From NCBI GenBank assembly GCA_963989245.1, contig OZ022346.1, positions 59,005,584-59,069,583 on the forward strand: DNA of 64,000 nucleotides, written 5' to 3'. The notes under the pieces are model-generated. The model saw only the letters and a program-made list of their open reading frames with translations, searched no databases and was not told the DNA's origin. A program made the translations under genes and the position numbers. This DNA is from Nansenia antarctica (taxonomy: Eukaryota; Chordata; Actinopteri; Argentiniformes; Microstomatidae). Shown one piece after another: positions 1-10,610 of this stretch. Numbering within the stretch: the first letter of the stretch is position 1; each line of letters opens with the position of its first letter.

Positions 1-413
1 CCTATCAGAAACCACAAAAGTACACCCGCCTAAAGTTTAATAAAGTTCATGAACAACATCTAATCTCAGGCATGAAGGCAGCATAAATCATCAGAACACC
101 AGCAATACCCGGTGGCCATGGGGAGAACTGCAGCTCTTTCCAAAAAGCATGTTACCCCAATGAAACCCATGTTTTGAATTGCGATTTTGGCTTACATTAT
201 TTCGTAATATTGAATGTAGTCTTCTCCCTATTTTTTTCATAGCCCACAAGCCACGTAAGAACACAAGCATTTTTTTTTTTTAATACTGAATTATATTATA
301 CATCACAACCATGTGGTGTCGGTGAAAAACTAAACCTGATCAGAAAAACACTTAAACGTGCCTCTACTTTAGCAACTGACTGCGCATGCGTTGGTGCCAC
401 AAATCAGATTGAA
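1..413. other. Non-coding, no gene recognised
   Basis: AT-rich sequence with no convincing exon on either strand. It lies downstream of the MYB-like gene, which is on the minus strand, so missing 3' exons of that gene may lie beyond the left edge. Confidence 0.5.
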
Positions 414-859
414 ACGTATCACTGTATGATTGGCTGTGATGATGTTACACATTATGATTGGCTGCAGAGCTGTAAACGGAAGCCATCTGGGTTACAGGGG
501 TGGGCTAGTTTGCTGTTTTGCGCTTTAAGTTGCATTTCATGTACGAAAGGCGCTATATAAATAAAGCTTTACTTACTTACGTACTTACTTACTGTTAGCG
601 TTAGGGTTGGTGTTAAGATTAGGGTTAGGGTTAGGGTTAAGGTTAGGGTTAGGGTTAGGGTTAAGGTTAGGGTTAGGGTTAGGGTTGAGTTCACATTGAC
701 ATTGTTTGCTAACGTTAGCAACTAGCCCGCTCCTGTAACCCAGTTGGCTTCCGTTTAGGGCTCTGCAGCCAATCATAATGTGTTACGTCATCACGTTTAC
801 GGCTCTGCAACCAATCATAATGTGTAACGTCATCACAGCCAATCATACAGTGATACGTC
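414..859. repeat. Foldback element with telomere-like repeats in its loop
   Basis: A left arm at about 414-511 is the reverse complement of a right arm at about 721-859. Both carry the same motif series, including ACTGTATGATTGGCTG, a CTGCAGAG motif and GGGTTACAG. The right arm holds an extra internal duplication of about 57 bp. The loop contains about 90 bp of TTAGGG-type repeats with interspersed TTAAGG variants (598-688). This is a palindromic MITE-like structure around an interstitial telomeric repeat, not a chromosome end. Confidence 0.8.
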
Positions 860-1706
860 ATCAGTAATGGCAGGACCCCGATAAAATTCCGAGAACCGTT
901 AAAATTCTGTACCTACACCGGTTATAATAAGCTGTATCTAGTTTAGTATATATATATATATATATGTACTAAATGTAATAATGTTACAGTGCAGTTATTT
1001 ATATATGTTTTCTTTTTGTCTGGATTGTTTGAGTTAATACCAAAGTCTGGTGCAAATTTCACTTGAATAGGCTCAATGGAAATACATTTACTGGACAAAA
1101 TGTTGATGTGTTCAATACTTATTTCCCCCACTGTATATATCTGTCCTGTTGTGACCTGTCTCACCTGGTAGCGAGGGGGACTGCATGGACTAGAAGAAAA
1201 AAAAGAAAAAAAAGAAAGAAAAAAAACCTGGAGGACAGGGAGAGATACACAGGCTCTGGTCAGAAACAACCCTTCAGGGGATCTCAGAGGATTCGATATG
1301 TAAACCAATATGGTGGTTGCTCCTTGATCCTCTCATAGACTTGGTGGAATTAATTTTCACAATCTTTCTTAATACCTATTCAATCCTTCTATATCTACAC
1401 AAGTGTCTAGGGGTATAACGGCTCAGACATGTGATTCCAGAAGGTAAAGGGTGTGATGTCACACTAACCGATGAGGATGAAGAGGAAGAGGTGTGCCTTC
1501 CTCCCTCCAGTCAACAATGCTGCAGGGGAGAGAGAAGAATGGGTTGAAGCTAATCTAAAATAATGCACATTAAGCCAAGATTGTTTTTCCCCAGACTTGA
1601 TGAAGACTCTCTAAATCCAGGACTAAGGGTCTTAATCTGGGCCAGGTGGTCTAACCCCAGGTGACCCCAGGTGAGACGACCAGCCCAGATGAGGAGGTGG
1701 TCCTAC
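860..1706. other. Non-coding, 3' side of the MYB-like gene
   Basis: Contains a short TA repeat near 945-965 and an A/G-rich stretch near 1195-1227. A possible minus-strand splice acceptor near 1522 would give two residues and then a stop after the FSPSQ exon. It has no resemblance to the next MYB exon, so I do not call it. No other coding signal is seen. Confidence 0.4.
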
Positions 1707-3515
1707 CTGAGAAGGAGAGAAGGCCACGGTCTTGGCGGGGGTCAGCTGGGGAGACGAGTCACTGTAATCCAGGAAGGAGGTGCTGCTGTGGCCCTTGCTC
1801 GTCAGGGTGGAGTGAGAGGTGCTCAGCCTGGACATGGAGGGGGAGAAGGAGGACAGGAGCTCTATGTAGCTCCTGCTCAGGTCGGAGACGGGGCCTGAGT
1901 CGTCACACAGCTCATAACCGGGTACTTCCTGCATGTCGCCGCAGGGCAGGGACGTAGCTTCCTGTTTCAGTGGCGAGGTCACTTCCTCCGCCACCTCGCT
2001 CCAGTCTACAGGGTCCTGTAGAGAGGGACCATGACAACAATGACAGGTATGATTGGTTCTCTCTGGCCCTGTCTAGAACAGCGGTGGCCCTATGGGACTA
2101 GGGACCTGTTGGGTCGATCTGACAGGATTGAAGTGGGACGATTTCAATTCTGCCCCAATCTTCTTAAGTTTACCATCCCCCCGGGAGACAAATGGCTGTG
2201 AGCTCTGTGGAATGTCTGGTGTCAAAACTGTGATGTCATCAGTTTAGATGTAATAAGATGAATGGTGGTCGGTGGTCTCCTTATCAACAGCTCCTAATTT
2301 AAACACTGTGGTTTTTAGGATGCTATGAAAAGCAGAGGTTAGGGAAAAAGCTCCCACCCTTTTTCCTGTGTCCTGTTGTCAGGTTGTCATTGATTTGTGA
2401 TGACCGGTGGTCAACAGCCATAAGGGGTCATTTGACCCCTGTGACTAAAACAAATGTTTATATCTTTGCGCTCGATCGAATTTCAGGACCCTCCTTTCAT
2501 GACTTTTCCTAGATATGTGCGTTCTACTACCCAGTATCCTTACATTTTCAAAATCAAATCAGGATAAGCTAATAGAAAGCTATTTAGCCCTTTTTTTGTG
2601 TAGGAAGCAGGTTAATTTACAAGCGGCCAACTAGTGAATAGCAGCTTGAGCATTGTAAAGAGCCACATTTGACCCCTGAGGCGGCTCTTTTAGTAGGTAA
2701 AACTGTTCTAGTGTTAAACGATTCCTCATTCGATTAATTCTATTTGACCTTTCTTGCCCTTAATAGGTACAGACTCAACAATTCTTTACACACAGTGATA
2801 ATTACATTGGACTCAGATTATCAATATTATGTAATTGCTATATTATGTATTATGCTTTGCTATCAACAAAATATAGCCAAAAGTCTCTGGCAAACATAAA
2901 TTGTGGAAGCTACTACCATTTTGTTTATGCCTATCCAATCATATCAGATCTACAGAAGTGTGGGAGGAGGAGGAGATGATGGCTGAGGAAGAGAAGGAGA
3001 GGAGAAAGAACGGGAACAGGAAGAGGAGGACGAGGAAAAAGAGGAAGAGGAGAAGAAGAAGGAAGTGGAGGAGGAGGAGAAGAAGAAGGAGGAGAAAGAG
3101 GACGAGGACTGACCGAGTCGATGAGCTCCAGGGTTTCAGCGAACCCCGGGATGGTCTGCAGGGAGGAGAGCACAGCGCTGGCCTCCGCCTCCAGGTACCT
3201 GCTGGGGTAGACGGGCGTGTAGACAGAGCCTCCCAGGTGGACCTCCAGACTCTGGTCCCCCAGGCAGCTCAGGGTGGAGTTGACCAGGCTCACACCCTCC
3301 TCCGTCAGGCTGCTGGACCAACTGCAGCAGCCCTCCATAGGCTGGGGGAGAGACAGGGAGGGAAGGGGGAACGGAGGGGAGGGATGGAAAGAGAGAGAGA
3401 GGGGGAGAGAGGAGGGGGAGGAAGGATGACATCGTTTTGACTTTGGGGAAACTTAGACAACGGGACAGCAGGAGGGTGAGGGGCAGCTAAGAGGGACAGG
3501 GAGTGAAAGAGAGCG

Positions 3516-3606
<91 letters not shown>

Positions 3607-4776
3607 GACAGCCCTCTGCTGTGGTTGTGGTCATGTGATCATGTGTGCATGGTGGAGATGAACTGAGGGAGTTTTAGAGAGGGAACATGGGGGGGAGAGA
3701 GTAGTGCAAGGGGTGTGTGTGTGAGAGAGAGAGAGAGAGCAAGTGAGAGAGACCGATAGAGAGAAAGAAAGAACAAAAGAGATAAAGAGTGAGAGACAGA
3801 TAGAGAGATAAGACAGTAATAGAGAGAGAGCGAGATCGAATGACAGAGAGAGCGAGAAAAAGAAAAACACGATAGCGAGAGAGTGATAGAGAGAGAGAGC
3901 AGGAAAAAGTGAAGGAACACTGACCAGGACAAAGACAGATGTCTCAGGGACACTGTCCACATACTGGTCGACCAACAGGCCGAGCGGGTATCCTGAAATC
4001 TATCACAACACACATTTACAACACAAAAGCATGAGTCACATGAGTCACATGAAAAACAGACAGTCTGACATTCAACTGAGAAAACAAAGCAAAATCCTGT
4101 CCTTTCATCTTCGATGTTGACAAGGAGTGGCAATGTCACACAGGAGGGACGCCACATGTCAGGAAGAAGATGCTCTCACCTGGACCTTGTTGAAGCAGGA
4201 CCTCGCCCTCACCTGGACATTGTTGGAGTTCTCCTGGGAGTAGGGCTGGGTGCTGAGACAGTCCTTGCCCCAGGGATCCAGTGCCAGGGACTTCCTCACC
4301 CTCTTGGATGGAGTGTCCATCTGGGGGCAAAGAGACATGGATATGAATACTCATATTTATAATGTTTATTTGACAGGAAAGTTGTTTTGACTCTGGCTGT
4401 CTTAAAGGCAGCTGGGACAGATCCTGAGGATAGAGAGGAATTGATTATGGTGGTAAGGAATGGAAGGAGGTCTTTGGAAATACAGAGGGCTGGATATAAC
4501 AACCAATCAGAGGGCTGGATATTACAGCCAATCAAAGGGCTGTATTTAACCGCCAATCAGAGGGCTGGATATTACACACAGCTATTACTACATTACTTAA
4601 TGTACAGATAAAGATGCCTACCTCTTGTGTCCAGGAGTAGAAGTCATTGTGTGAATCTACATGTATCAGCACCTCCACTTCAGTCTCCTCTATCAACACC
4701 TTCTTAAAATCTTCCTCCAGGTAGCCCAGGGACTGGGGTTGCACCGGGGACACACACACACACACACGCGCGCACA

Positions 4777-4871
<95 letters not shown>

Positions 4872-4875
4872 GCAC

Positions 4876-4926
<51 letters not shown>

Positions 4927-4936
4927 AACACACACG

Positions 4937-4974
<38 letters not shown>

Positions 4975-7900
4975 AACAAACAAACAGACAAGAGGAAGAC
5001 AACCATATCAATAACCATAAGAAACCACTCATCTAAGGACATTTAATGGTTATTCAGGTAGAATATGAACGTACCATCAGTTTCATCGGGCTGTGGCTGC
5101 TGTGCAGGAGGCCCCTAGGGGAGATAGGCTTGGTCTTCCTCCTGATTGGTGCCTTGCCCCTGTAGGCGCGGGAGGGGGGGCCTTCCTGCAGGTAGCCCTC
5201 GGTCTCCACCTTCCTCCGCATGGTGGAGTTCCAGTGGTTCTTTATGGAGTTGTCGGTCCTGTGACAGAGGCGCGCGCACACACACACACACACACAGGTG
5301 TACACCTGAACCCTGCCCCTACCTGAACCCTGCCCCTACCTGAACCCTGCCCCTACCTGGTGTAAACCTGAACCCTGCCCCTACCTGAACCCTGCCCCTA
5401 CCTGGTGTAAACCTGAACCCTGCCCCTACCTGCCAGGCAGCAGCTTGGAGATCTCCGCCCAGCGGTTCCCGAGGTGTTTGTGGGCTTCGTAGATGATCAT
5501 GTCCTCGTCGTGGGTCCAGCAGGATTTCTTCACCTCGGGGTTCAGGTGGTAGTGCCAGCGCTCCCTACACTGCTTGCCGATCCGCCCGTGGAGGTGTTTG
5601 GCAATGACGGACCAGCTCCTGGGGCCGTACTTCTGGACCAACTCGGTGACCTGGGAGTGGAGGAGAACACAAAGGTTAACGGGGCTGTTTTTGTTTGATC
5701 TGGGCCTAGATTAAGCCTATACCAGGGGGGAGGCTGGTGGAGGTACAAGTCGGAGGATGGGCTCGTCGTAATGCATGGGATGGAAGGAGGCACGGTATCA
5801 AACACGTGAGACGGTTCTCCCGAATTTCTACCTCCACCAGCCTCCACGGGCCTATGCCTACGCCTGCTTAAAAACAAGCATCTTGCCCCCGCGGTGGTGT
5901 AGCGGTCTACGCACTGGCCACTAGTGCATGCTGCCCACCGGGGCCGGGGTTCGTATCCCGGCTCGCCAGACCCAGATATGGCCGAGGCACACGGGAAGCG
6001 GCATATTGGGCGGCCGCTTCCGAGGGCGGTATAGGAGTATTTCTGGACTAGGATCCGTCGCGCAACACCGCCCCCTGGGCGCCGGAATAACGGTGCTGGG
6101 CTCGAGGAGCCAGTCAGCTAGTCTGCCTGGCGGCCTCTTCTGGGACTGCCGGCCACGGGGTCGTGCGGCGGATCCTATGCAATAGGCAGGGGATAATTGG
6201 ATGCTAAGTTGGGTTAAATTGGCTACCAAATTGGGTGAAAAAGGGATAAAATCTGAAAAAAAAAAAAAAAAAAAAGCATCTTCAGAATAATTTCATTGCT
6301 GTATCTATGGGAGAGTTCTCCATCGGAAGGGTGATTCTAGTCCTAGACTTGGTTTAAAAAGAACGTTAGTGTGTCCGGGGGAAACCCGCCCTTGAGTAGT
6401 ATGTGGCTGATGAACATTGAGTAGACAGACGTGAAGAGTGAAAGAAAGTCGATGTTGATGTGTGTCTTCACCCTCTGGTCCTCTTCCTTGGTCCACGGTC
6501 CCTTCACCAGCTCTTGGTTCAGAACATTCTGCCACCGTTGCTGACACTGGATGTCGGACCTTCTCTGTCGGAGGAGAGGAATGTAAAGAAAATGGTAGAA
6601 CGTGAGTCGGAGTCTTCTACATTACACACACACACACACGCATGCATGCGCAGATTGTGAACAAATAACCAGCCTAGGACGACAACTTAATATTTCCAAG
6701 CTTTATGACAGTCAAACAGACAACTAACAGATATTAGTTGCTAGTGTTTCTGTATAATATAATATTATGCAGCTGTTTATTTATTAAAAGACAGTTTGCC
6801 TGTGAACTGTGTCACACAGGGCAGGCTGGTGGAGGTAGGCGGAGAGGACGGGCTCATTGTAATGCATGGAATGTTGTGTTTGATACCTTTCCTCATTCCA
6901 TTCCATGTATTACTATGAGCCTGTCCTCTGATTTCTACCTCCACAAGCCTCCACTGGTGTTACACAATGTTTGTTTACCTTGAATTGATCTGCAATGAGA
7001 CTCCAGTCATAGTCTTCATCCTGCTCCACCAGCCTCTTCAGCTTCTCATCCTTGAAATCAAGAGATGAATACAGATACTCTGAACCAGAGAAATGTGTAG
7101 AAGACTACAGTGGAGGTTGGTGGAGGTAGAAATCGGAGGACGGGCTCATTGTAATGCATGAAATGGAATAAGGAATGGTAGCAAACACGTGTGTCAAACA
7201 CATTCAGTTCCATTCCATGTCCATGGTGCATTCAAATGCTCCCCTGAAACTCTGAGCTTCCCACCAAGACTTAGCATTGGATTTAGCGTAGAGCTCTCTG
7301 TTGACTAATTCTGAGATTAGTGCCAAATATGGGAATTTAGAGATCTCAAAGGTTCACAGGTTTCTGAGTTGAAAATGCTCAAATTACCAATTTTTGAGGA
7401 GTACTTGAATGTAGCATAAACCCCTAACTGATCCCAACCTTCCTCTGGTTCGAGATAACCAGCTCTGGGACATGTGTCACTGTATTAACTTTTCATTAAA
7501 TGTTGATCTCTGTTGAAAATGTTTCCCTGTGTTTTATAATGTTGGAATTGTGTATATATGTCACTGTAAATTATGCTTATGCAGGGCTCCCTTGTAAGAG
7601 AGACCCTGGTCTCAATGGGACTCTCTATTAAAATAAATATTCAATACATTTTTAAAAAGTATGAGCTTATTTTCCTACCCTGAACTGAATATCAAGAAAA
7701 GGTTACAACATAAATCAACTCTATGGGGTAAAACATTACCTCTTCCCTGGACCACTTCACTTTCTGCAATGTTTTGTGATATTTTAACTCAATGCATTCC
7801 TTGCCCTTGCACAGTGTATGGTCTATGGTTCCACTGAAAAATCAAGACCAAGAGTTGTATGGTTAATTAATGTTAATAACTGTTATATCCAATAGCCCAA

Positions 7901-8348
7901 GTTAAACAATAATGAGGGAACATTTTTCAAGAGGACTAATGTATACCATTTTAAGCAGAAATTCTATGTTTTAAGTATAAGTATAACAAACAACCCTTTT
8001 GGTCTGACAATTCGGACACTGTCAAAGCCCTACCCAAGCTCCCATCCCAGGATGTCTGTTGCCAAGCAACAATGCTGAAAGGAGATCAAGAGGAGAGGGG
8101 GGAGAGGGAGTAGAGACATCCTAACCTATTGGTGACACATCTAGTTTATACATTGGCCTTGACCATCTACCATGCAATGCTGCCTGCTTTATAGCTATTA
8201 TGGCAAGCTGAATAGACTGGAGTAGCCTTTCACTAGTTCTTCTTCTTTACCATATCTAGCCAAGTTCCTGGGGAAATGTTGATGTGTCACTGATTGTCTT
8301 GCAAACTTACCAAGCTCTGGTCTTGCTGCCAGTGGACATGGTGGTCAT
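1707..8348 (-). CDS. mybl1: MYB-family transcription factor, A-Myb (mybl1)-like; exon order disturbed, 3' end missing
   Basis: Nuclear DNA-binding activator of the vertebrate MYB family. Coding exons seen on the minus strand: 8311-8348 (ATG), 7740-7833, 6979-7050, 6472-6564, 5430-5650, 5075-5258, then 4622-4732 and 4213-4320 (displaced, see separate entry), 3925-3999, 3114-3341 and 1707-2015. Exons 2-6 encode repeats R1-R3 with the regular tryptophans (VKWSREE, KGPWTKEEDQR, CRERWHYHLNPEVKK, GRTDNSIKNHWNSTMRRK). NSIKNHW and the later AVLSSLQTIPGFAETLELI block favour A-Myb over c-Myb or B-Myb. The exon at 1707-2015 begins DPVDWSEV and ends at FSPSQ, both conserved landmarks. Exons coding for the following TSTP and RTPTPFK regions are not found. 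All boundaries from exon 6 onward are phase 0. The alternative identity is a divergent fish MYB paralogue. Confidence 0.82.
2016..3113. other. Intron of the MYB-like gene, nothing recognised
   Basis: Between two minus-strand exons. No exon, RNA gene or full transposon is apparent. The right end (about 2950-3110) is GA-rich low-complexity sequence on the plus strand, that is, CT-rich in the direction of transcription. Confidence 0.5.
3345..3915. repeat. GA/GT-rich low-complexity tract
   Basis: Includes a near-pure (GT)n at about 3520-3541, (GA)n at about 3542-3601 and degenerate GA to 3900. It fills the intron between two MYB exons and produces many spurious open frames of Ser/Leu/His/Arg. 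Confidence 0.9.
4213..4732 (-). CDS. Displaced MYB C-terminal exon pair
   Basis: Exon 4622-4732 encodes SLGYLEEDFKKVLIEET and exon 4213-4320 encodes a segment with SKRVRKSLALDPW. In A-Myb and B-Myb these match the LEED..EVL and KKVRKSL.LD blocks of the C-terminal regulatory region, which lie after the FSPSQ block. Here they lie between the DNA-binding exons and the mid-protein exons. Both are flanked by usable splice sites and begin and end in phase 0, so including or skipping them keeps the frame. The arrangement is either a small segment transposition or an assembly error. Confidence 0.75.
4750..4979. repeat. CA microsatellite with CG interruptions
   Basis: About 220 bp of CA repeats, interrupted by CG and AAAC units, directly upstream (in transcription sense) of the displaced exon at 4622-4732. 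Confidence 0.95.
5290..5430. repeat. Minisatellite built from the MYB exon-5 splice donor
   Basis: Six copies of a 17-bp unit (CCTGAACCCTGCCCCTA) with two GGTGTAA interruptions abut the 3' end of the R2/R3 exon at 5430. On the minus strand each unit supplies CAG followed by GTAGGG, the same donor context as the real exon end. Confidence 0.85.
5727..5850. mobile_element. Short palindromic MITE (GGAGGCTGGTGGAGG family)
   Basis: Begins GGAGGCTGGTGGAGGTA and ends with the inverted form TACCTCCACCAGCCTCC, with the internal GCTC..TAATGCATGG block shared by the copies at 6827 and 7107. Non-autonomous and non-coding. Confidence 0.75.
5885..6273 (+). mobile_element. tRNA-derived SINE, full length, with target duplication
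   Basis: The head resembles a tRNA (GTAGCGGTCTA region and the B-box-like GGTTCGTATCC). A ~300-bp body and an A-rich tail follow. It is flanked by a 9-bp direct repeat AAGCATCTT at 5876-5884 and 6274-6282. A second copy is at 37577-37963. Lies in a MYB intron. Confidence 0.85.
6827..6962. mobile_element. Short palindromic MITE, second copy
   Basis: Same family as 5727-5850. CAGGCTGGTGGAGGTA on the left pairs with TACCTCCACAAGCCTCC on the right. Internal halves carry AATGCATGGAATG and CATTCCATGTATT. Confidence 0.75.
7107..7228. mobile_element. Short MITE, third (partial) copy
   Basis: Begins GTGGAGGTTGGTGGAGG and shares CGGAGGACGGGCTCATTG with the other copies. The right inverted half is cut short after CATTCCATG. 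A further partial copy lies near 15862-15950. Confidence 0.65.
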
Positions 8349-8915
8349 GATGGTCCCTCCAATTCACTGGCTAGTAACTACTGACTAGTAACTACTGACT
8401 AGCTAAGAAACAAAAAAGAAAAACGTGATATAAAAATGAGCTGCTGCTGCTAGCAAGTTGTCAAGCTAGCTGGCTACTAGCAACTAGCTAGCGAGCTGAA
8501 GTCAACAAAACTACTTTGTGAGTAAATGAAATGACAGCTGTAATATGAATAGTAATTCATGTGGGTTTTACACGATGACTAGCATGTGATCAAACACTGT
8601 AATTCTGTAGTTTATGTATGAATCTGTATGTACATTACAGACCACCTTCCATCTCCTGACAGCTGCTCCGTGTTTGTCCAGCCCGCTGCTTCACGCGCCC
8701 GTCCCCTCACACCCTGCGAAACCTAGGATGGTAGGGGAAGGCAGGGCAATACCGCTACCTGATTGGTTGGCGAAACCAGAAACACTCATTCTGCAAAACG
8801 TCGAATTCCGACGTGACATTGGGGTAGCTCGTTCTCTGTTATGTGCGCCTGTCGGGGCTTCTCTCTATGTGTGATGTGTGAGACCACCAGGCTGTTTATT
8901 CTGATAATAACCAGC
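8349..8915 (-). promoter_or_regulatory. Putative 5' region of the MYB-like gene
   Basis: No coding exon is seen upstream of the ATG at 8348. A CCAAT box in minus orientation (forward GATTGGTTGG at 8761-8770) lies about 0.4 kb upstream. The downstream limit is the start of the inverted glypican segment. The promoter role is inferred from position only. Confidence 0.35.
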
Positions 8916-9335
8916 TTGTGTTGTTGTTGTTGTTTACTGTAGAGGTGTTCCAAGGCTGCGGGAGTCCCAGGCCGGCCCCGGGGCGCTCCCGACGTTCGCT
9001 AAAGGAGCCCGATAGGACCAACAGGAGACCGTTCCGTACCTTCACCCCTGAGGAGAAGCCCACCACTGCCGCCGGAACTAACCTGGACAGACTGGTGAGA
9101 AGAGGAGGGGTTGGAGGGGGAGGGGGGGGGGGGGGAGGAGATGGTGGGGGCGGTGACGAGAAAGACAACTCTTAGCTCTTAAGAGAAGCTGTATTGTCCC
9201 AGCTTCATTCTGTGAGCGCGAGGCGTTTTTTTCCGCTAGCTTGTTTGAAGAGTTTTTTTTTTTACGGCCGCTCGGCTGCTCCATATGTTCATACTAAGAA
9301 TACATTCGTACGCCTGAACTGGGTTCCCTTCCGCC
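8916..9335 (+). repeat. Inverted duplication, left copy (glypican segment)
   Basis: Nearly identical to the reverse complement of 19886-20284. Left homology ends in a TTG repeat and right homology ends exactly where a poly-C run begins at 9334. The copies differ by a few substitutions (for example in the CCGCTAGC region near 9232) and by the length of a G run near 9121-9135. Confidence 0.85.
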
Positions 9336-9494
9336 CCCCCCCCCCCCCGCGCCCCAGGTTTCGGATCTGAAGGAGCGCCTTCGTCCCATGCGAGGCTTCT
9401 GGGTCTCCCTCCCACACACCATCTGCAACGACGAGAACGCCGCCGCCGACGTCACCAACGAAGACCGCTGCTGGAACGGACAGACCAGGGGGAG
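8945..9494 (+). pseudogene. Two orphan glypican exons, plus strand
   Basis: Exon 8945-9094 encodes VFQGCGSPRP and KPTTAAGTNLDRL. Exon 9358-9494 encodes VSDLKERLRPMRGFW and ends at RCWNGQTRGR. These match the conserved glypican blocks around VFQGCG, TTAAGTSLDRLV, KEKL..FW..LP and CWNG, so they encode part of a GPI-anchored heparan sulfate proteoglycan core. Splice sites are normal (TG|GTGAGA, CCCCAG|GTT, AG|GTGTGT). No neighbouring plus-strand glypican exon is found, and a DIRS element begins 28 bp after the second exon. The first exon is duplicated in inverted orientation at 20115-20264; the second occurs only here. Confidence 0.8.
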
Positions 9495-9569
9495 GTGTGT
9501 GAGATGATGGGAGGAAGGGAAGGAACGATAGTTATGGAGATAGACTCCAGTTCTATGAGTGGAGCGGAG

Positions 9570-9699
9570 CCCCATAGGGGAGCTCTGCTCCTATTGGTTT
9601 ACCCGCTACCTAAAGTAGCCAATGACTGAATTTTTCAATGCCTGCGCCCGCCTGGGGTGCTATATAAAGGGGCGTACTTCGCTCCATCATTCTCCCAAA
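9570..9699 (+). repeat. DIRS terminal inverted repeat, left
   Basis: Matches the reverse complement of 15439-15568 base for base as far as I can follow. Contains CTATATAAAGG. Confidence 0.93.
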
Positions 9700-9742
9700 C
9701 ATACAAAACAGCCGGGTTTGAACGAGTCGAAGTGGGCCAGCA

Positions 9743-9849
9743 GCCCTATGGGGCTCCGCTCCACTCATAGAACTGGAGTCTATCTCCATAACTATCGTTC
9801 TATATCGTGGAGCTCCGCCCCATAGGGGAGCTCTGCTCCTATTGGTTTA
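9743..9849. repeat. DIRS internal complementary region
   Basis: Positions 9743-9800 are the reverse complement of the left terminus (from 9523). From 9797 the sequence continues as the reverse complement of the right terminus (ending at 15589), the two sharing GTTC. In DIRS elements this region is thought to template joining of the ends into a circle. Confidence 0.93.
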
Positions 9850-10005
9850 GGCGGAGCGAGCGAGGCCAAATGTACCCCCACTGAGACTATTAATCCGAAA
9901 ACAATCTCAGCGGCACCCGGAGCTGACCACTGATGTTGGTTCAAGACAACCTTAAAAAGTTGGCCCAACCCACACCGAGTCGGCTCCACTGATCCAACCC
10001 TTACG

Positions 10006-10610
10006 TGAGCACGCAGGGTTGTAGATCTAACGGAACATGTCCTGGAGGAGGGTCCCCTCCCCAGGCACATCCGTAATCATCCTGACAGCACTTGAATAGC
10101 ATCCCCAACCAGGGTAATCCAAGTGCCATCCCCACTACCTCAGTCCTCAGCAAACTGAGGACAGAGTGAGAAAAGGATGAGGAAGAAATATCACTTACCT
10201 AACCCTTACGTTGGGTTGTTGATCTAACAGACATGTCCTGGAGGAGGGTCCCTTCCCCAGGCACATCCGTATTCATCCTGACAGCACTTGAATAGAATCC
10301 CCATGACCAGGGTAATCCAAGTGCTTTCCCCACTACATCAGTCATCAGCAAAACTGAGGACAGAATGAGAAAAGGATGCGGAAGAAATATCACTGATCTA
10401 ACCCATACGTGAGCACGTAGGGTTGTTGATCTAACGGAACATGTCCTAGAGGAGGGTCCCCTCCCCAGGCACATCCGTATTTATCCTGACAGCACTTGAA
10501 TAGAATCCCCATGACCAGGGTAATCCAAGTGCCTTCCCCACTACATCAGTCATCAGCAAAACTGAGGACAGAATGAGAAAAGGATGAGGAAGAAATATCT
10601 TTCAAGTAAT
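10006..10610. repeat. Tandem ~205-bp repeats in the DIRS 3' region
   Basis: Three copies of a block with ACATGTCCTGGAGGAGGG, ATCCTGACAGCACTTG and AAAAGGATG, starting near 10031, 10230 and 10438. The third copy overlaps the 3' end of the recombinase frame. Confidence 0.85.

Noticed and set aside
592..690. Chromosome end (telomere)
   Set aside because: The array is short, has TTAAGG variants, and lies between inverted arms with genes further on.
1468..1524. Terminal MYB exon giving two residues and a stop after FSPSQ
   Set aside because: An acceptor-like CTGCAG exists, but the product does not match the conserved continuation, so chance is likelier.
2931..4157. Long Ser/Leu and Arg/Lys/Glu-rich frames
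   Set aside because: Shadows of GA- and GT-rich low complexity sequence; only the short MYB exons within are supported by homology and splice sites.
5891..5965. Functional tRNA gene
   Set aside because: It is the head of a SINE with a 9-bp target duplication and a second copy at 37577.
8918..9175. Independent 85-codon glycine-rich gene
   Set aside because: It is a glypican exon read through its donor into a G-rich intron.
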